DNA of 64,000 nucleotides from Shewanella gelidimarina (GCF_023283945.1 NZ_JAKIKW010000021.1:32740-96739), one strand, 5' to 3'. Positions 27,192 through 36,307 are shown, counted from the stretch's first letter. Made by a program: numbers and translations. The notes: generated by a model not told the origin, from the sequence alone.

Positions 27192-27671
27192 ATGACAATT
27201 TCAAACCGATTGAATCAGTATCTGCATGATAATAAGGTGAAATATGATCTGCTGGTCCATCCCCACAGATTAGATTCGCTTAGTTCAGCCATTGCAGCCC
27301 ATGTATCACCAACACAACTCGCCAAAGCGGTGATATTAGAAGATCATGAAGGCCGTAAGATTATGGCTGTGTTACCTGCCGACCATAAAATTAGTTTACG
27401 GTCCCTCGGTGACAAACTAAATCGCGACCTGCACCTGCTCAAGGAACAAGCCGTGCACTCTATGTTTGATGACTGCGAGAATGGTGCGATCCCCTCCCTA
27501 GGTGGTGCTTATAACTTGGATGCTGTTTATGACGACTTGCTGGTCGAAGCCAAAGATATTTACCTCGAAGCGGGTGATCATAGTAGCCTAGTACATATAA
27601 GCCGAGATGATTTTTTCAGGCTAATTAAAGACGCGAAACACTTACGATTTAGCCATCAAAATGTCCATTAA
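27192..27671 (+). CDS. YbaK/EbsC-family aminoacyl-tRNA deacylase-like protein
   Basis: 159-residue protein of the YbaK/EbsC/ProX superfamily, whose members hydrolyse mischarged aminoacyl-tRNA in trans. Family signs are the start NRLNQYLHDNKVKYDLLVHP and the conserved Lys in LAKAVILED. Later come MAVLPADHKISL and DDCENGAIPSLGGAY, the typical GxxxPxG-like loop. GAGG lies seven bases before this ATG; an in-frame GTG six codons upstream is less likely. Which tRNA it acts on is unknown. Confidence 0.85.
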   Translation: MTISNRLNQYLHDNKVKYDLLVHPHRLDSLSSAIAAHVSPTQLAKAVILEDHEGRKIMAVLPADHKISLRSLGDKLNRDLHLLKEQAVHSMFDDCENGAIPSLGGAYNLDAVYDDLLVEAKDIYLEAGDHSSLVHISRDDFFRLIKDAKHLRFSHQNVH

Positions 27672-27771
27672 AATACAATGGAAAGACAGTGATAAAAAAG
27701 ACCCGTTATCACTTAGAGATGTTATTACTAGCGCCTCGCTAACAGTCTGTTTCAGCCAGTGCCCATTAAGG

Positions 27772-28449
27772 TTAGCTCGGCGGATCAATACTGTTAGCGA
27801 TACTGCAGTTGAGCCTAAACCAACCCGCAATAGAAAAACGATCACGTTTTGCAGCTAACACTTCATGAGGAAACTCTTCACTTAAAAAGACCACTACGGT
27901 GCCAAAGCCTGGCGTAACGCTAATCGTATGCTCATCAATAACTGCGGAAGTTGATTGTTGATTGTTGTATATCACCAACCCACCACCATCGTCTTTAGAC
28001 CAATATTGGTTGAGATAAACCACCACAGAAAGAATTCGATTACCTTCACCGATAAAAGCGTCTTTGTGCTTTTTATAAAAGTCACCTTCTGCATAATGTG
28101 CAAAGTGGCTTTCGAATGAAAACAGTCCTAAAAAGAGTCTTCTATTCAAAAATGCTTGCAGTGCCTGCGTCCAAGAAAGCCAAGCTTTACCCGCTTCAGT
28201 GTCGCCATTAATCCAGCTAATCACGTCTGTACGCACAGAGTCGTTGATCTTAAGATCAACCGAGCGACCAATGCCAGCACGCTTAAAATTGGCCTTGGGC
28301 ATATTGGCAATGTGAGATGTTAATAAATGGGCTAAATCCTGTGGCAGTGCTGCAGAATTAATACTGTAGCCTTTGCTTGCGATGTCATTTGCAATTGAGG
28401 AAAAAAGCGAGGAATCGTCACCTGTTTGAGAGGTGCGAGATAAGATCAA
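27772..28449 (-). CDS. 2OG-Fe(II) dioxygenase (prolyl-hydroxylase-like, SM-20 type)
   Basis: 225-residue iron/2-oxoglutarate dioxygenase. The iron ligands are visible as His128 and Asp130 in KKHKDAF and His195 in FPHEVL. The 2OG-binding Arg204 follows in RFSIAGWFR. The layout resembles bacterial prolyl-4-hydroxylase or SM-20-like proteins that modify ribosomal or translation proteins; the substrate here is unknown. It starts at TTG with GGATG upstream. A broken partial duplicate lies about 700 bases downstream of its 3' end. Confidence 0.85.
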   Translation of the reverse strand: MILSRTSQTGDDSSLFSSIANDIASKGYSINSAALPQDLAHLLTSHIANMPKANFKRAGIGRSVDLKINDSVRTDVISWINGDTEAGKAWLSWTQALQAFLNRRLFLGLFSFESHFAHYAEGDFYKKHKDAFIGEGNRILSVVVYLNQYWSKDDGGGLVIYNNQQSTSAVIDEHTISVTPGFGTVVVFLSEEFPHEVLAAKRDRFSIAGWFRLNCSIANSIDPPS

Positions 28450-28630
28450 CTACATCCAGTCTTAGGGGTTAAAATTAACATTAGTGAGTTACTTTTATAA
28501 ACAGAGACCACCAGCATACACCTATAGCAATCAATATAGTCATATATATAGGTTCACGACAAAAGCGGTGATAAGTGACAAAAAAGCCGCTTCGATAAGC
28601 AGCTTAAATGTTAAACGTATTGGTGACTAT

Positions 28631-29857
28631 TTATAGTGTGACATTACTATCACTAAATAGCGCACTCTCAATCCCACTCAGAATGTTAACGCCATCTCGA
28701 TTATTCACCATATCGGTAATGATAGTTGCACCATTGTCTTGATTTTCGATGCTGTACTCCGATGAGTTCCCAGTAAACTTCACCTCATTTTGACCACTAT
28801 TCCCGGTAATATTATTATCAAGCTGATTAACCACCACATTGCTGTCGAGGCTACCCGTTAGCGTAATATCCTTAAGGTATTGAGAATGATGAGTGTAGCT
28901 AAGTTTAGGGTTGAATTTAAGGCTGAAGTCACCGGTAAATGTCGCATCGATGCGAGCATTATAAGTCAAGTACGAATGAAAGAACTTATTATCTAATAGC
29001 GCTGCACCTAAGGGATCTTCACTGCTCATTTCTGCACGTGTTTTTGCAATATAGCCTCCCCACATACTGTGAGTTGCACTGCCACTCCATGCGCCCCACA
29101 AACCATAATATGCATCGATAACTGACGCTAGGTATTCTTGAGTTAAACTATTCTCAGCCGTGAGTTCAGTGATCCAACTTGCATCACCTCCCCATAACTT
29201 ATCATTCAGAGCCGTTATTTGAGCGCTCCTAATTTCAGCTTGATAGTCTGGTAAAGCACCTATGAACTCGCTGTTTTGGTCCACGCCTATACCATAGTCG
29301 TGCACCATATGTAGGATCTCTTCAAAACTAGCATCTCGATGATCATCAAAGTTCTGGCTGATATACCACGCCCCACCTTCAACTTGCATTTCGCCTCGAT
29401 AAAGCGGCTGACCATTCAGGTTTGATGCTGGATTTGTACCATCATCACTGCCATTGAGGAGTAATAATATAGCCCCATTATCTGCCATCTTATTTGTGAT
29501 TTGCGACTTATCGCTACCATATTCCGATCCGGGTAAATTAGTTAGGTAATGCTTCAAAATAGAGCGTGCACGAACGATCTGATTATCGCTAATTTTATCT
29601 TGAGCAAGAATATGGATAGGTTTGCCATTAGGTGCTTTTATTTGAGTGTAGCGATTAAATTTAAGTGCAGCGCTATACGTCGTTGACAGCGATGCAGGTA
29701 CAGCCTCGATACTGAGTGCTTTTGTTGCTGCTGACAAGCCAGAGCTGGCATTATTGTTGTTACTGTCTGAAGATGTGCTTGAAGAGTCTGAATTACAGGC
29801 CGCTAAGGCCATTAAGCTTATTGTAACAACTCCAGCTAATACTACTTTTGCCACCAT
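28631..29857 (-). CDS. Lipoprotein with ExxxHxxHD motif and RTX-like C-terminal segment
   Basis: 408-residue predicted lipoprotein (lipobox LAAC, Cys21) followed by a Ser/Asn-rich linker. The central domain (about 60-300) has no family I can name. It contains DASFEEILHMVHDYGIGVD, where Glu and two His residues could bind a metal as in zincins. The C-terminal 60 residues resemble the module ending RTX and serralysin-type proteins (FTGNSSEYSIENQDNGATI, RDGVNILSGIESALFSD). GGAG precedes the ATG. It is transcribed away from a two-component system, with a phased GTAAG array between. Function unknown; a surface hydrolase is a guess. Confidence 0.75.
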   Translation of the reverse strand: MVAKVVLAGVVTISLMALAACNSDSSSTSSDSNNNNASSGLSAATKALSIEAVPASLSTTYSAALKFNRYTQIKAPNGKPIHILAQDKISDNQIVRARSILKHYLTNLPGSEYGSDKSQITNKMADNGAILLLLNGSDDGTNPASNLNGQPLYRGEMQVEGGAWYISQNFDDHRDASFEEILHMVHDYGIGVDQNSEFIGALPDYQAEIRSAQITALNDKLWGGDASWITELTAENSLTQEYLASVIDAYYGLWGAWSGSATHSMWGGYIAKTRAEMSSEDPLGAALLDNKFFHSYLTYNARIDATFTGDFSLKFNPKLSYTHHSQYLKDITLTGSLDSNVVVNQLDNNITGNSGQNEVKFTGNSSEYSIENQDNGATIITDMVNNRDGVNILSGIESALFSDSNVTL

Positions 29858-29920
29858 AGTTCACTCCTAATATTCCAACGATTTGAGCAATTAAATTAAC
29901 ATGATGATCGCGCTCATGGG

Positions 29921-29965
29921 GTAAGAGAAAGTAAGCAGTGTAGGCGCTATGTAAGCGCATGTAAG
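29921..29965. promoter_or_regulatory. Ten-base-phased GTAAG array
   Basis: GTAAG occurs at 29921, 29931, 29951 and 29961, with GTAGG at 29940, so five half-sites lie on one face of the helix. On the minus strand 29950-29963 reads TACATGCGCTTACA, which matches 10 of the 12 fixed positions of the RstA box TACATNTNGTTACA. It is well placed to control both the lipoprotein and the RstA-like regulator. Inference from sequence only. Confidence 0.65.
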
Positions 29966-30060
29966 TGGGCTGTTATTAGCGCCAATTGTCTGTAGAATTA
30001 GACTAATCAAGTAGGGTTTTCTATTATGTATTGATAGACTTAACATTAAGGTAAATAGTT

Positions 30061-30747
30061 GTGAGTAAAGCAAATATACTCATTATTGAAGACGATAAAG
30101 AGATCTCACGTCTAACCGCTATGTATCTCGAAGCTGAAGATTACAACACGCATATTATTGCTGATGGCTTGCAAGCGTTAAGCGCTGTAAGGTTAGAGGA
30201 GCCCGACTTAATTACTCTTGATTTAATGCTACCAGGATTAGATGGAGTATCAGTTTGCAAGCAAGTACGCAAATTTTATCATGGCCCTATCTTGGTATTA
30301 ACCGCCAGTGCCGATGATATCAGCGAGGTGAGCCTACTTAAACTAGGGGCTGACGATTACCTCACTAAACCAGTACGTCCACATGTGATGCTTGCCAGAA
30401 TTGAAGCTTTACTGAGGCGCAGCCGACCGGCAAAGCTTGGCCATAATCAATTGCAAGTTGGACAACTCAATATTGATACCTGTAAGCAAATTGTTACCTA
30501 TAACAATCTGACCCCAGCGCTTACGACAGCAGAGTACGAGATGCTACTGCTACTGGCCTCCCATGCTGGCAACATTGTGTCTAGAGAAGATTGTTGCCGA
30601 TCGCTAAGGGGGATAGATTATGATTTTAATGATCGTTCAGTTGATATGCGGATCTCAGGGCTAAGAAAAAAACTGAATGATGACACGCCCCCCTACAAAA
30701 CCATATTAACGATACGCAACAAAGGGTATATGCTAATTAATGGCTAA
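30061..30747 (+). CDS. OmpR/PhoB-family response regulator (RstA-like)
   Basis: 228-residue DNA-binding response regulator. The receiver domain shows the acidic pair in IIEDDKE, the phosphorylated Asp54 in LITLDLMLPGLDG, Thr in LVLTAS and Lys in DYLTKPVRP. The C-terminal winged helix (about 128-228) includes TAEYEMLLLLASHAGNIVSRE and DMRISGLRKKLND. It starts at GTG. It overlaps the kinase gene by eight bases. The similarity to RstA and the RstA-box-like site upstream suggest the closest named relative; the signal is unknown. Confidence 0.9.
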   Translation: MSKANILIIEDDKEISRLTAMYLEAEDYNTHIIADGLQALSAVRLEEPDLITLDLMLPGLDGVSVCKQVRKFYHGPILVLTASADDISEVSLLKLGADDYLTKPVRPHVMLARIEALLRRSRPAKLGHNQLQVGQLNIDTCKQIVTYNNLTPALTTAEYEMLLLLASHAGNIVSREDCCRSLRGIDYDFNDRSVDMRISGLRKKLNDDTPPYKTILTIRNKGYMLING

Positions 30748-32140
30748 CTATCTTCCACCACTTTTTACACGCCTTTACCTGAGTTTGCTGACTGCACTGT
30801 TTGCCAGTATTGTCCTGACTCTATACTTAAGTGAACAGTTTTTAGAACAAAGTGATGTGGTAGATTTTTATGATGATAGCTATCAAACTTTCATTGAAGT
30901 CACCTCAGGCGTATCGCGTACGCACTTATCTGCACCACAATATATTACGAGCGTTCAAGGGCTACACCCTCAGTTCGATATCAATTGGCAAGCTAATTGG
31001 AATGCCAAGCAAGACTGCTCTGAATGTACCTTGTTGAGTAATATAGGGGGGATATCGATATACCAACTGTCTGAAGCGCAACTTTTAGCGATTTATCCAC
31101 TTGATCGAACTAATGGCGCCATCTTGATCTCCGATAGGTTGCCGAACAGCTTACTGTTTGATGAATCCAATAGACAACATCGCAGCAGTTTCATGGCGTT
31201 ATTGCGTGACGATCCTTCAGAGCTAATCCCCTATTTACTGTTGCTAGTGGTCATTATCACTATAGGTACCACGTTGTACTTTTCAGTCAGACGATTACAG
31301 AAACAGATTAACCAACTGGTCGATACCAATAAAAAGTTTGGTCAGGGTGATCTCAATATTCGTGCTCGTCAAACCTATTCTGAGCCCGTTAATGAGTTAG
31401 CAGACAGCTTTAACAGAATGGCTGATGCCATCACTGAAACGGTAAAAGAGAATCAAGTTTTCGCCCAAGCAGTGCCCCATGAAATGCGTACACCACTGAG
31501 CAGAATTCAGCTGGCGACAGGGTTACTGCGTCAGCGCAGCCTTCAAACCGAGGAGCTGGATTTACTTGATGATATCGATAACTACATTGATGACATCGAA
31601 AAGTTAACTCGCCAAGTTCTCACATTCTCTAAGCTAAACTCAGTATTAAATCAAAAAGACAATCAAACAAAGCAGTGGATAAAACTTGATGAGTATTTGC
31701 AAAGTCGAATTAAGCTGCTAGCCACCGATAATCGAATAATGGTTAATTCAAATCTGCCGTCACTTCAGCTTGAATGTGACCCCGCATACTTACGTTTAAT
31801 GTTTGATAATCTCTTTAAAAATGCGCTCATGTACGCAAGTTCTCAAGTCGAAGTCACACTCAGCTTTAGCCGCAAAGAGAGCAAAACACGCCTACTGATT
31901 ATTAGTGTTGACGACGATGGCCCTGGCATTGATAGCCAGCAGTTTGAAACCATCTTTTTACCCTTTGCGCGATTGGATAAAAGCCGCAGCCAACAAACGG
32001 GTGGATTAGGATTGGGCTTGGCGATTGCTAAGGCGGCGGCAAGGCGAATGCAAGGCACATTAGTTGTCAGTCGCAGCCTCTTAGGCGGTGCTAACTTTAG
32101 CTGCCAGCTGCCCTATCATCCTAATCAACAACAAGACTAA
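30740..32140 (+). CDS. Sensor histidine kinase (RstB-like)
   Basis: 466-residue inner-membrane kinase partner of the preceding regulator. It has a membrane helix at about 12-30, a periplasmic domain to about 162, a second helix at 163-183 and a HAMP region. The H-box has His247 in VPHEMRTPLSRIQL, the N-box is DNLFKNALMYA, and the G-boxes are DDDGPGI and GGLGLGLAI. The periplasmic domain has an isolated CSEC pair (Cys93, Cys96), which could sense redox state or metal. Its last bases overlap the convergent AbrB gene by four. Confidence 0.9.
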   Translation: MANYLPPLFTRLYLSLLTALFASIVLTLYLSEQFLEQSDVVDFYDDSYQTFIEVTSGVSRTHLSAPQYITSVQGLHPQFDINWQANWNAKQDCSECTLLSNIGGISIYQLSEAQLLAIYPLDRTNGAILISDRLPNSLLFDESNRQHRSSFMALLRDDPSELIPYLLLLVVIITIGTTLYFSVRRLQKQINQLVDTNKKFGQGDLNIRARQTYSEPVNELADSFNRMADAITETVKENQVFAQAVPHEMRTPLSRIQLATGLLRQRSLQTEELDLLDDIDNYIDDIEKLTRQVLTFSKLNSVLNQKDNQTKQWIKLDEYLQSRIKLLATDNRIMVNSNLPSLQLECDPAYLRLMFDNLFKNALMYASSQVEVTLSFSRKESKTRLLIISVDDDGPGIDSQQFETIFLPFARLDKSRSQQTGGLGLGLAIAKAAARRMQGTLVVSRSLLGGANFSCQLPYHPNQQQD

Positions 32141-32343
32141 GCATCTTCTTCATGCATATAACCTTCAATTAGCGCAATCTCCTCTGCCATTACATCACTT
32201 TTAGAGGTGAGTCGATAACAGCCTTGTGCCATTCTTTCCAAGCTAATATTATCTCCCGCGCCAAGATGCAGCTGTTCGACTATCTCTTGTGGTAACTCTA
32301 GTCCTAACCCTTTGCCGACATTTTTAACCTTAAGTTCTGTCAT
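32137..32343 (-). CDS. AbrB/MazE-type DNA-binding protein, orphan
   Basis: 68-residue protein with a SpoVT/AbrB/MazE swapped-hairpin DNA-binding domain: TELKVKNVGKGLGLELPQEIVEQLHLGAGDNISLE. The C-terminal tail is acidic, as in antitoxins. An ATG two codons upstream is possible, but AGG spacing favours this start. Such proteins usually pair with a toxin such as Doc or MazF, but none is adjacent: the flanking genes are a kinase and an unrelated small protein. It may be a solitary regulator or the remnant of a toxin-antitoxin pair. Confidence 0.8.
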   Translation of the reverse strand: MTELKVKNVGKGLGLELPQEIVEQLHLGAGDNISLERMAQGCYRLTSKSDVMAEEIALIEGYMHEEDA

Positions 32344-32451
32344 AATCATTACCTATGCATGCGTCTTACATTCAGCTTGCGGCACAATTGACCTAGATGT
32401 AAGAGTGAACCAATTAGCTCAAATTATAGTAGATCTGACGAGTGCTGGATT

Positions 32452-32718
32452 ATGCTTGGTAATGTCATCGGTAAGCTACTGAGTGAACAGCGGTTGGTTA
32501 TTGATAGCGGCCTCGATATCCACCGCCCCAGGCATCAGGTCAACCATTCAAATTGTATTGAAAATGAAGAGTGTACTCTGGCTGTCACTGAAGCGACTTC
32601 TGGGATCTACAATTTAGAGTTGGATGCCGTTGATTGGAAAGGTGCTGTTGAAAAATATCGCGTTGCGGTAGAGGTCAAAGGTGAAAAATCCCATTACGCG
32701 TTAGCATTTTTAGATTGA
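32452..32718 (+). CDS. Hypothetical small protein, 88 residues
   Basis: I do not recognise this product. It is soluble and acidic, without signal peptide or membrane helix, and contains one Cys pair (SNCIENEECTL). The reading frame is followed by a clear terminator 43 bases after its stop, which supports a real gene. The ribosome site is weak (GTGCTGGATT before ATG). It is divergent from the AbrB gene. Confidence 0.55.
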   Translation: MLGNVIGKLLSEQRLVIDSGLDIHRPRHQVNHSNCIENEECTLAVTEATSGIYNLELDAVDWKGAVEKYRVAVEVKGEKSHYALAFLD

Positions 32719-32760
32719 TGCCGTCACCCAAATAATAGATAGGCAATCAATATTCTACAG

Positions 32761-32793
32761 CCACGCAATGATAATTCATTGCGTGGTTTTTTT
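32761..32793 (+). terminator. Strong terminator
   Basis: CCACGCAATG-ATAATT-CATTGCGTGG, a perfect ten-pair stem, is followed by seven T. It serves the plus strand, ending the 88-residue gene. Confidence 0.92.
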
Positions 32794-32808
32794 AGTTTCA
32801 CACTTAAA

Positions 32809-34290
32809 TTACGTACCACAGTAAGTGGTGAACTTGCCGAAACTTGCGGGGGCTGAAAGGCTAAAATCTTCTTTACCCTCTTGCAATGTATAAGGGGTTG
32901 CAAGCACCGAGATTAACGCCTCAAATGGTTGATAATCGCTACGATCTTCAGCGGCCTCTATTACAGCTTCAACCAGATGATTTCGCGGGATATAAATAGG
33001 GTTAACCGCATTCATCATAGTGACGCGTTCAGCAGTGGCTAACGGCTCTTTTTTCAGCCTTTCATGCCACAGGGCTTTCCACAGAATGAATAAACTCGGG
33101 TCGGAAAATAGCGTTTCAGCATCAGCGCTATCAGAGCTTAAATCTAGCGCGAGTTGACGAAATAACTGAGTGTAATCTACTGCTTGAGCTTGCATTGACT
33201 CAAGCAACTGCTCACAAAGTGCATAATCACCTTCAACCTCAGTTGTCATGCCCAGTTTTGCGCGCATTCCCAGCTGCCAATGAGACTTAAATACATCCCA
33301 AAACCCTTTTATCGCATCGGTTGCTTGCGCTATCGCATCGTCTGAATCTTCGTTGATAAAGGGCAGCAGTGTTTCGGCTAATCGCGCCAGATCCCATTGC
33401 GCCATTGCGGGTTGATTGCTATAGGCATAGCGACCATCTTGATCGATAGAACTAAACAAAGCATTGGCGTCATAGTTGTCCATAAACGCGCAAGGGCCGT
33501 AGTCAATCGTCTCGCCACTGATGGTCATGTTGTCAGTATTCATTACGCCATGCACAAAGCCGGCTAACATCCATTTGGCAACTAATTCGGCTTGCTTATC
33601 TCGCACCGCACAAATGAGATCTAAGTATGGTTGTTGGCTTTGCTTTAGCTCAGGGTAATGGCGTGCAATAGCATAATCGGCCAGCTGCTTGAGTTTATCT
33701 TCTTCGCCTTGAGCGGCAAAATATTGAAAAGTCCCCACCCGTAAATGGCTTGCAGCCACTCGGGTTAATACTGCACCGGGCAAATAACGCGTTCTATAGA
33801 TGGGCTCGCCGGTGGTCACCACTGCCAGCGCACGCGTGGTGGCAATACCAAGTGCATGCATCGCTTCGCACAGTATATATTCACGTAAAATAGCGCCGAG
33901 AACCGCTTTACCATCACCACCGCGAGAAAACTGCGTACGACCAGACCCCTTAAGTTGAATATCGAGGCGTTGACCTGACTCATCTAGCACCTCTCCTAAC
34001 AGTAAGGCACGACCGTCACCCAGTTGCGGGCTAAAACCACCGAACTGATGACCGGCATAAACTTGGGCTAGTGGCGCAGAGCCAAGAGGCGCTTCGCTTC
34101 CAGAAAATACATCGGCCAGTTGCTCTGCATTGCGATTACTGATCCCTAGCTGCTCAGCTAATGCCTGATTGAACTTTACCAGCACCGGAGTTGGCGCTTT
34201 ATCTCCCTCGCAGGATACGTAAAACCCTTTGAGTTCATTTGCATAGCTGTTGTCGAAACTTACGCCTAAGTCAATCTCAGTGCTGCTCAT
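32809..34290 (-). CDS. selO: SelO/YdiU protein adenylyltransferase
   Basis: 493-residue pseudokinase-fold enzyme of the SelO family, which transfers AMP to Ser, Thr or Tyr of target proteins under oxidative stress. Recognised by VYAGHQFGGFSPQLGDGRA, LKGSGRTQFSRGGDGKAVLG and GFVHGVMNTDNMTISG, the family nucleotide- and metal-binding segments. The C-terminus ends in YCGT, with Cys where eukaryotic homologues have selenocysteine. It is transcribed alone on the minus strand. Confidence 0.95.
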   Translation of the reverse strand: MSSTEIDLGVSFDNSYANELKGFYVSCEGDKAPTPVLVKFNQALAEQLGISNRNAEQLADVFSGSEAPLGSAPLAQVYAGHQFGGFSPQLGDGRALLLGEVLDESGQRLDIQLKGSGRTQFSRGGDGKAVLGAILREYILCEAMHALGIATTRALAVVTTGEPIYRTRYLPGAVLTRVAASHLRVGTFQYFAAQGEEDKLKQLADYAIARHYPELKQSQQPYLDLICAVRDKQAELVAKWMLAGFVHGVMNTDNMTISGETIDYGPCAFMDNYDANALFSSIDQDGRYAYSNQPAMAQWDLARLAETLLPFINEDSDDAIAQATDAIKGFWDVFKSHWQLGMRAKLGMTTEVEGDYALCEQLLESMQAQAVDYTQLFRQLALDLSSDSADAETLFSDPSLFILWKALWHERLKKEPLATAERVTMMNAVNPIYIPRNHLVEAVIEAAEDRSDYQPFEALISVLATPYTLQEGKEDFSLSAPASFGKFTTYCGT

Positions 34291-34420
34291 CGAATTTCCA
34301 TCTGGTTGCGAAAAATAACAAATTCCTATTGTGTTTACTTTACCCTAGTCGAGCTTAGAACGGTAACCTGCGACCTGATACAACACCTAATACCCGAGCC
34401 ACTTAGCGTAGCTGTCACGG

Positions 34421-35722
34421 CTAATGCAGCTTCATTCTCGGCCGCACGACTCGCATCAGCTTTTCAGCGAGCCACAGTGCTATCGTTTTGAACGTGCCAT
34501 GAATTGCTTGTTGATGCATTCGGTACAGGGATATATACACAAAGCGGGCAATTTTCCCTTCAACAAACATGCTGCTTTTGGTCAAATTCCCCATCAAGCT
34601 ACCCACGGTACTGTAACGAGATAGATTAACCAAGGATCCATGGTCCACATAAACATAATCGACCAACGGCTCAGCATTCATCTCTTTAATAATATTTTTC
34701 TCGACACATTGCGCCATTTGATGAGCAGACTGGGCTCTTGGCGGCACAAAGATACCGTCGGCTTGCTCAAACGCACAGCAATCACCAATGACATAAATAT
34801 CATTGTTAACGGTACTTTTAAGATTAGATTGAACCTTAATTTGATTAGCTCGATTGAGCTCAAAAAACTGCAGTTCTTTAATAAAGTCTGCCGCTTTTAC
34901 CCCGGCAGCCCATAACATTAAGTTCGCTGCGATAAGCTGACCTTCTGAGGTCACAAAACCTGCTGCTGTCGCTTCACTAATGCGGGTGTTTTCCATCACC
35001 GACACACCTAACTTGCTCAGCTCGTGTCGAGCCGACGATGCTATACGCTCAGTTAATGCTGGTAAGATCCGCGGACCGGCCTCTATTAGATGAATATTGA
35101 GTTTGTCTGCTGTCATCTTACTTAAGCCATACACTTTTAATAGATCGGTCACATGGTAAAGCTCGGCTGACAACTCCACACCAGTGGCACCGCCGCCCAC
35201 GATGGCGATATTGAGTTCATTGATAGAGTCGGATTGATGCACCCGAGTGAAACTATCAAGCAGTGCATTATGAAAACGATTTGCCTGCTGGTGTGAATCG
35301 AGAAAAAAGCAGTTTTCCTGAACGCCTGGCGTATTAAAGTCATTACTGACACTGCCAATAGCAATCACCAATTTGTCGTACTGTATTTGACGTTCAGGAA
35401 GCAACACCTTACCCATATCATCGGTTATTGGCGCGACTGATATCGACTTCTCGTCACTGTTAAGCCCACAAAAAGTCCCTAGCTGAAATTGGTAGCCCTG
35501 CTTTGCCGCGTGGGCTGAATAGACAACGCCGTCAAGATCCGAATCCAACGAGCCCGTTGCGACTTCGTGCAGTAGCGGTTTCCAAATATGAGTGCGGTTT
35601 CTATCAACAAGTATGATGTGTGCTAAGTTTTTCTTACCCAGTTTACGACCGAGTTGAGTGGCAAGCTCAAGTCCGCCCGCTCCTCCGCCAATAATCACAA
35701 TTTTCGGACATGATGACATCAC
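34421..35722 (-). CDS. ndh: Type II NADH dehydrogenase (NDH-2)
   Basis: 433-residue FAD enzyme that oxidises NADH and reduces quinone without pumping protons. The FAD-binding fold is at the start (KIVIIGGGAGGLELATQLG). The NADH-binding fold is central (IAIVGGGATGVELSAEL), and a second FAD-contact motif is DIYVIGDCCAF. The C-terminal basic and amphipathic stretch would anchor it to the membrane surface. It is a stand-alone gene; the 291 bases upstream hold its promoter region and no other gene. Confidence 0.93.
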   Translation of the reverse strand: MMSSCPKIVIIGGGAGGLELATQLGRKLGKKNLAHIILVDRNRTHIWKPLLHEVATGSLDSDLDGVVYSAHAAKQGYQFQLGTFCGLNSDEKSISVAPITDDMGKVLLPERQIQYDKLVIAIGSVSNDFNTPGVQENCFFLDSHQQANRFHNALLDSFTRVHQSDSINELNIAIVGGGATGVELSAELYHVTDLLKVYGLSKMTADKLNIHLIEAGPRILPALTERIASSARHELSKLGVSVMENTRISEATAAGFVTSEGQLIAANLMLWAAGVKAADFIKELQFFELNRANQIKVQSNLKSTVNNDIYVIGDCCAFEQADGIFVPPRAQSAHQMAQCVEKNIIKEMNAEPLVDYVYVDHGSLVNLSRYSTVGSLMGNLTKSSMFVEGKIARFVYISLYRMHQQAIHGTFKTIALWLAEKLMRVVRPRMKLH

Positions 35723-36013
35723 AACTTCCCCTTACGCTTGATTGAATGAGCAGTCCTTATAAGTAAACACTTAATTTCAGAGTGCTTATTTACCACTTCA
35801 CTATACTGACTGAGTTCCAAAACAAAGTCACGGTCACAACGGTTGAATTAGCCATTCGAAACAGTTGATAAAACCAACTTTGATTTGGATAGCAGTGTCA
35901 TGACCATGCAAAAGCAGAAACACTTATGCTGATGCTCTACCGACTATAACGACAAAAGTGAACTCTTTTACTGCTTTGAGCGTAATGCAAATACAACTAA
36001 CAAGGAGTTAACT

Positions 36014-36307
36014 ATGGGCGCTGTTAATACCGTTGAAAACGTAAACCTTAGCCAGCTGATAAATCAGCCAAAGATTATTGGCGTGGCTGATTCAACCCAC
36101 TATTTGGTCGGGTCGACCGATGCAGACAACAACTTTACCGAATTAACCGAAGAGAGTTGCGTTGTCTGCGTACACTCTCTCGCCCAAGCAAAACAGCTTT
36201 TACGCACCCACAAATATCAGGTTGCGCAACTCGAATACCAAACGGCATACGATGAGATGTGTGGGCTGTCGAGCTGTGGTAACTATAAAGAAATGATCAG
36301 ACTGTAG
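36014..36307 (+). CDS. Small protein, probably DUF6482 family
   Basis: 97-residue soluble protein beginning MGAVNTVENVNLSQLINQP and containing YQTAYDEMCGLSSC, a pattern I associate with the DUF6482 group of short gammaproteobacterial proteins. No function is known. AAGGAG lies directly upstream of the ATG, so the gene is real. Family assignment is tentative. Confidence 0.7.
   Translation: MGAVNTVENVNLSQLINQPKIIGVADSTHYLVGSTDADNNFTELTEESCVVCVHSLAQAKQLLRTHKYQVAQLEYQTAYDEMCGLSSCGNYKEMIRL

Noticed and set aside
32137..32718. AbrB gene plus 88-residue gene as a toxin-antitoxin system
   Set aside because: The two genes are divergent rather than in one operon, and the 88-residue product shows no toxin motif.
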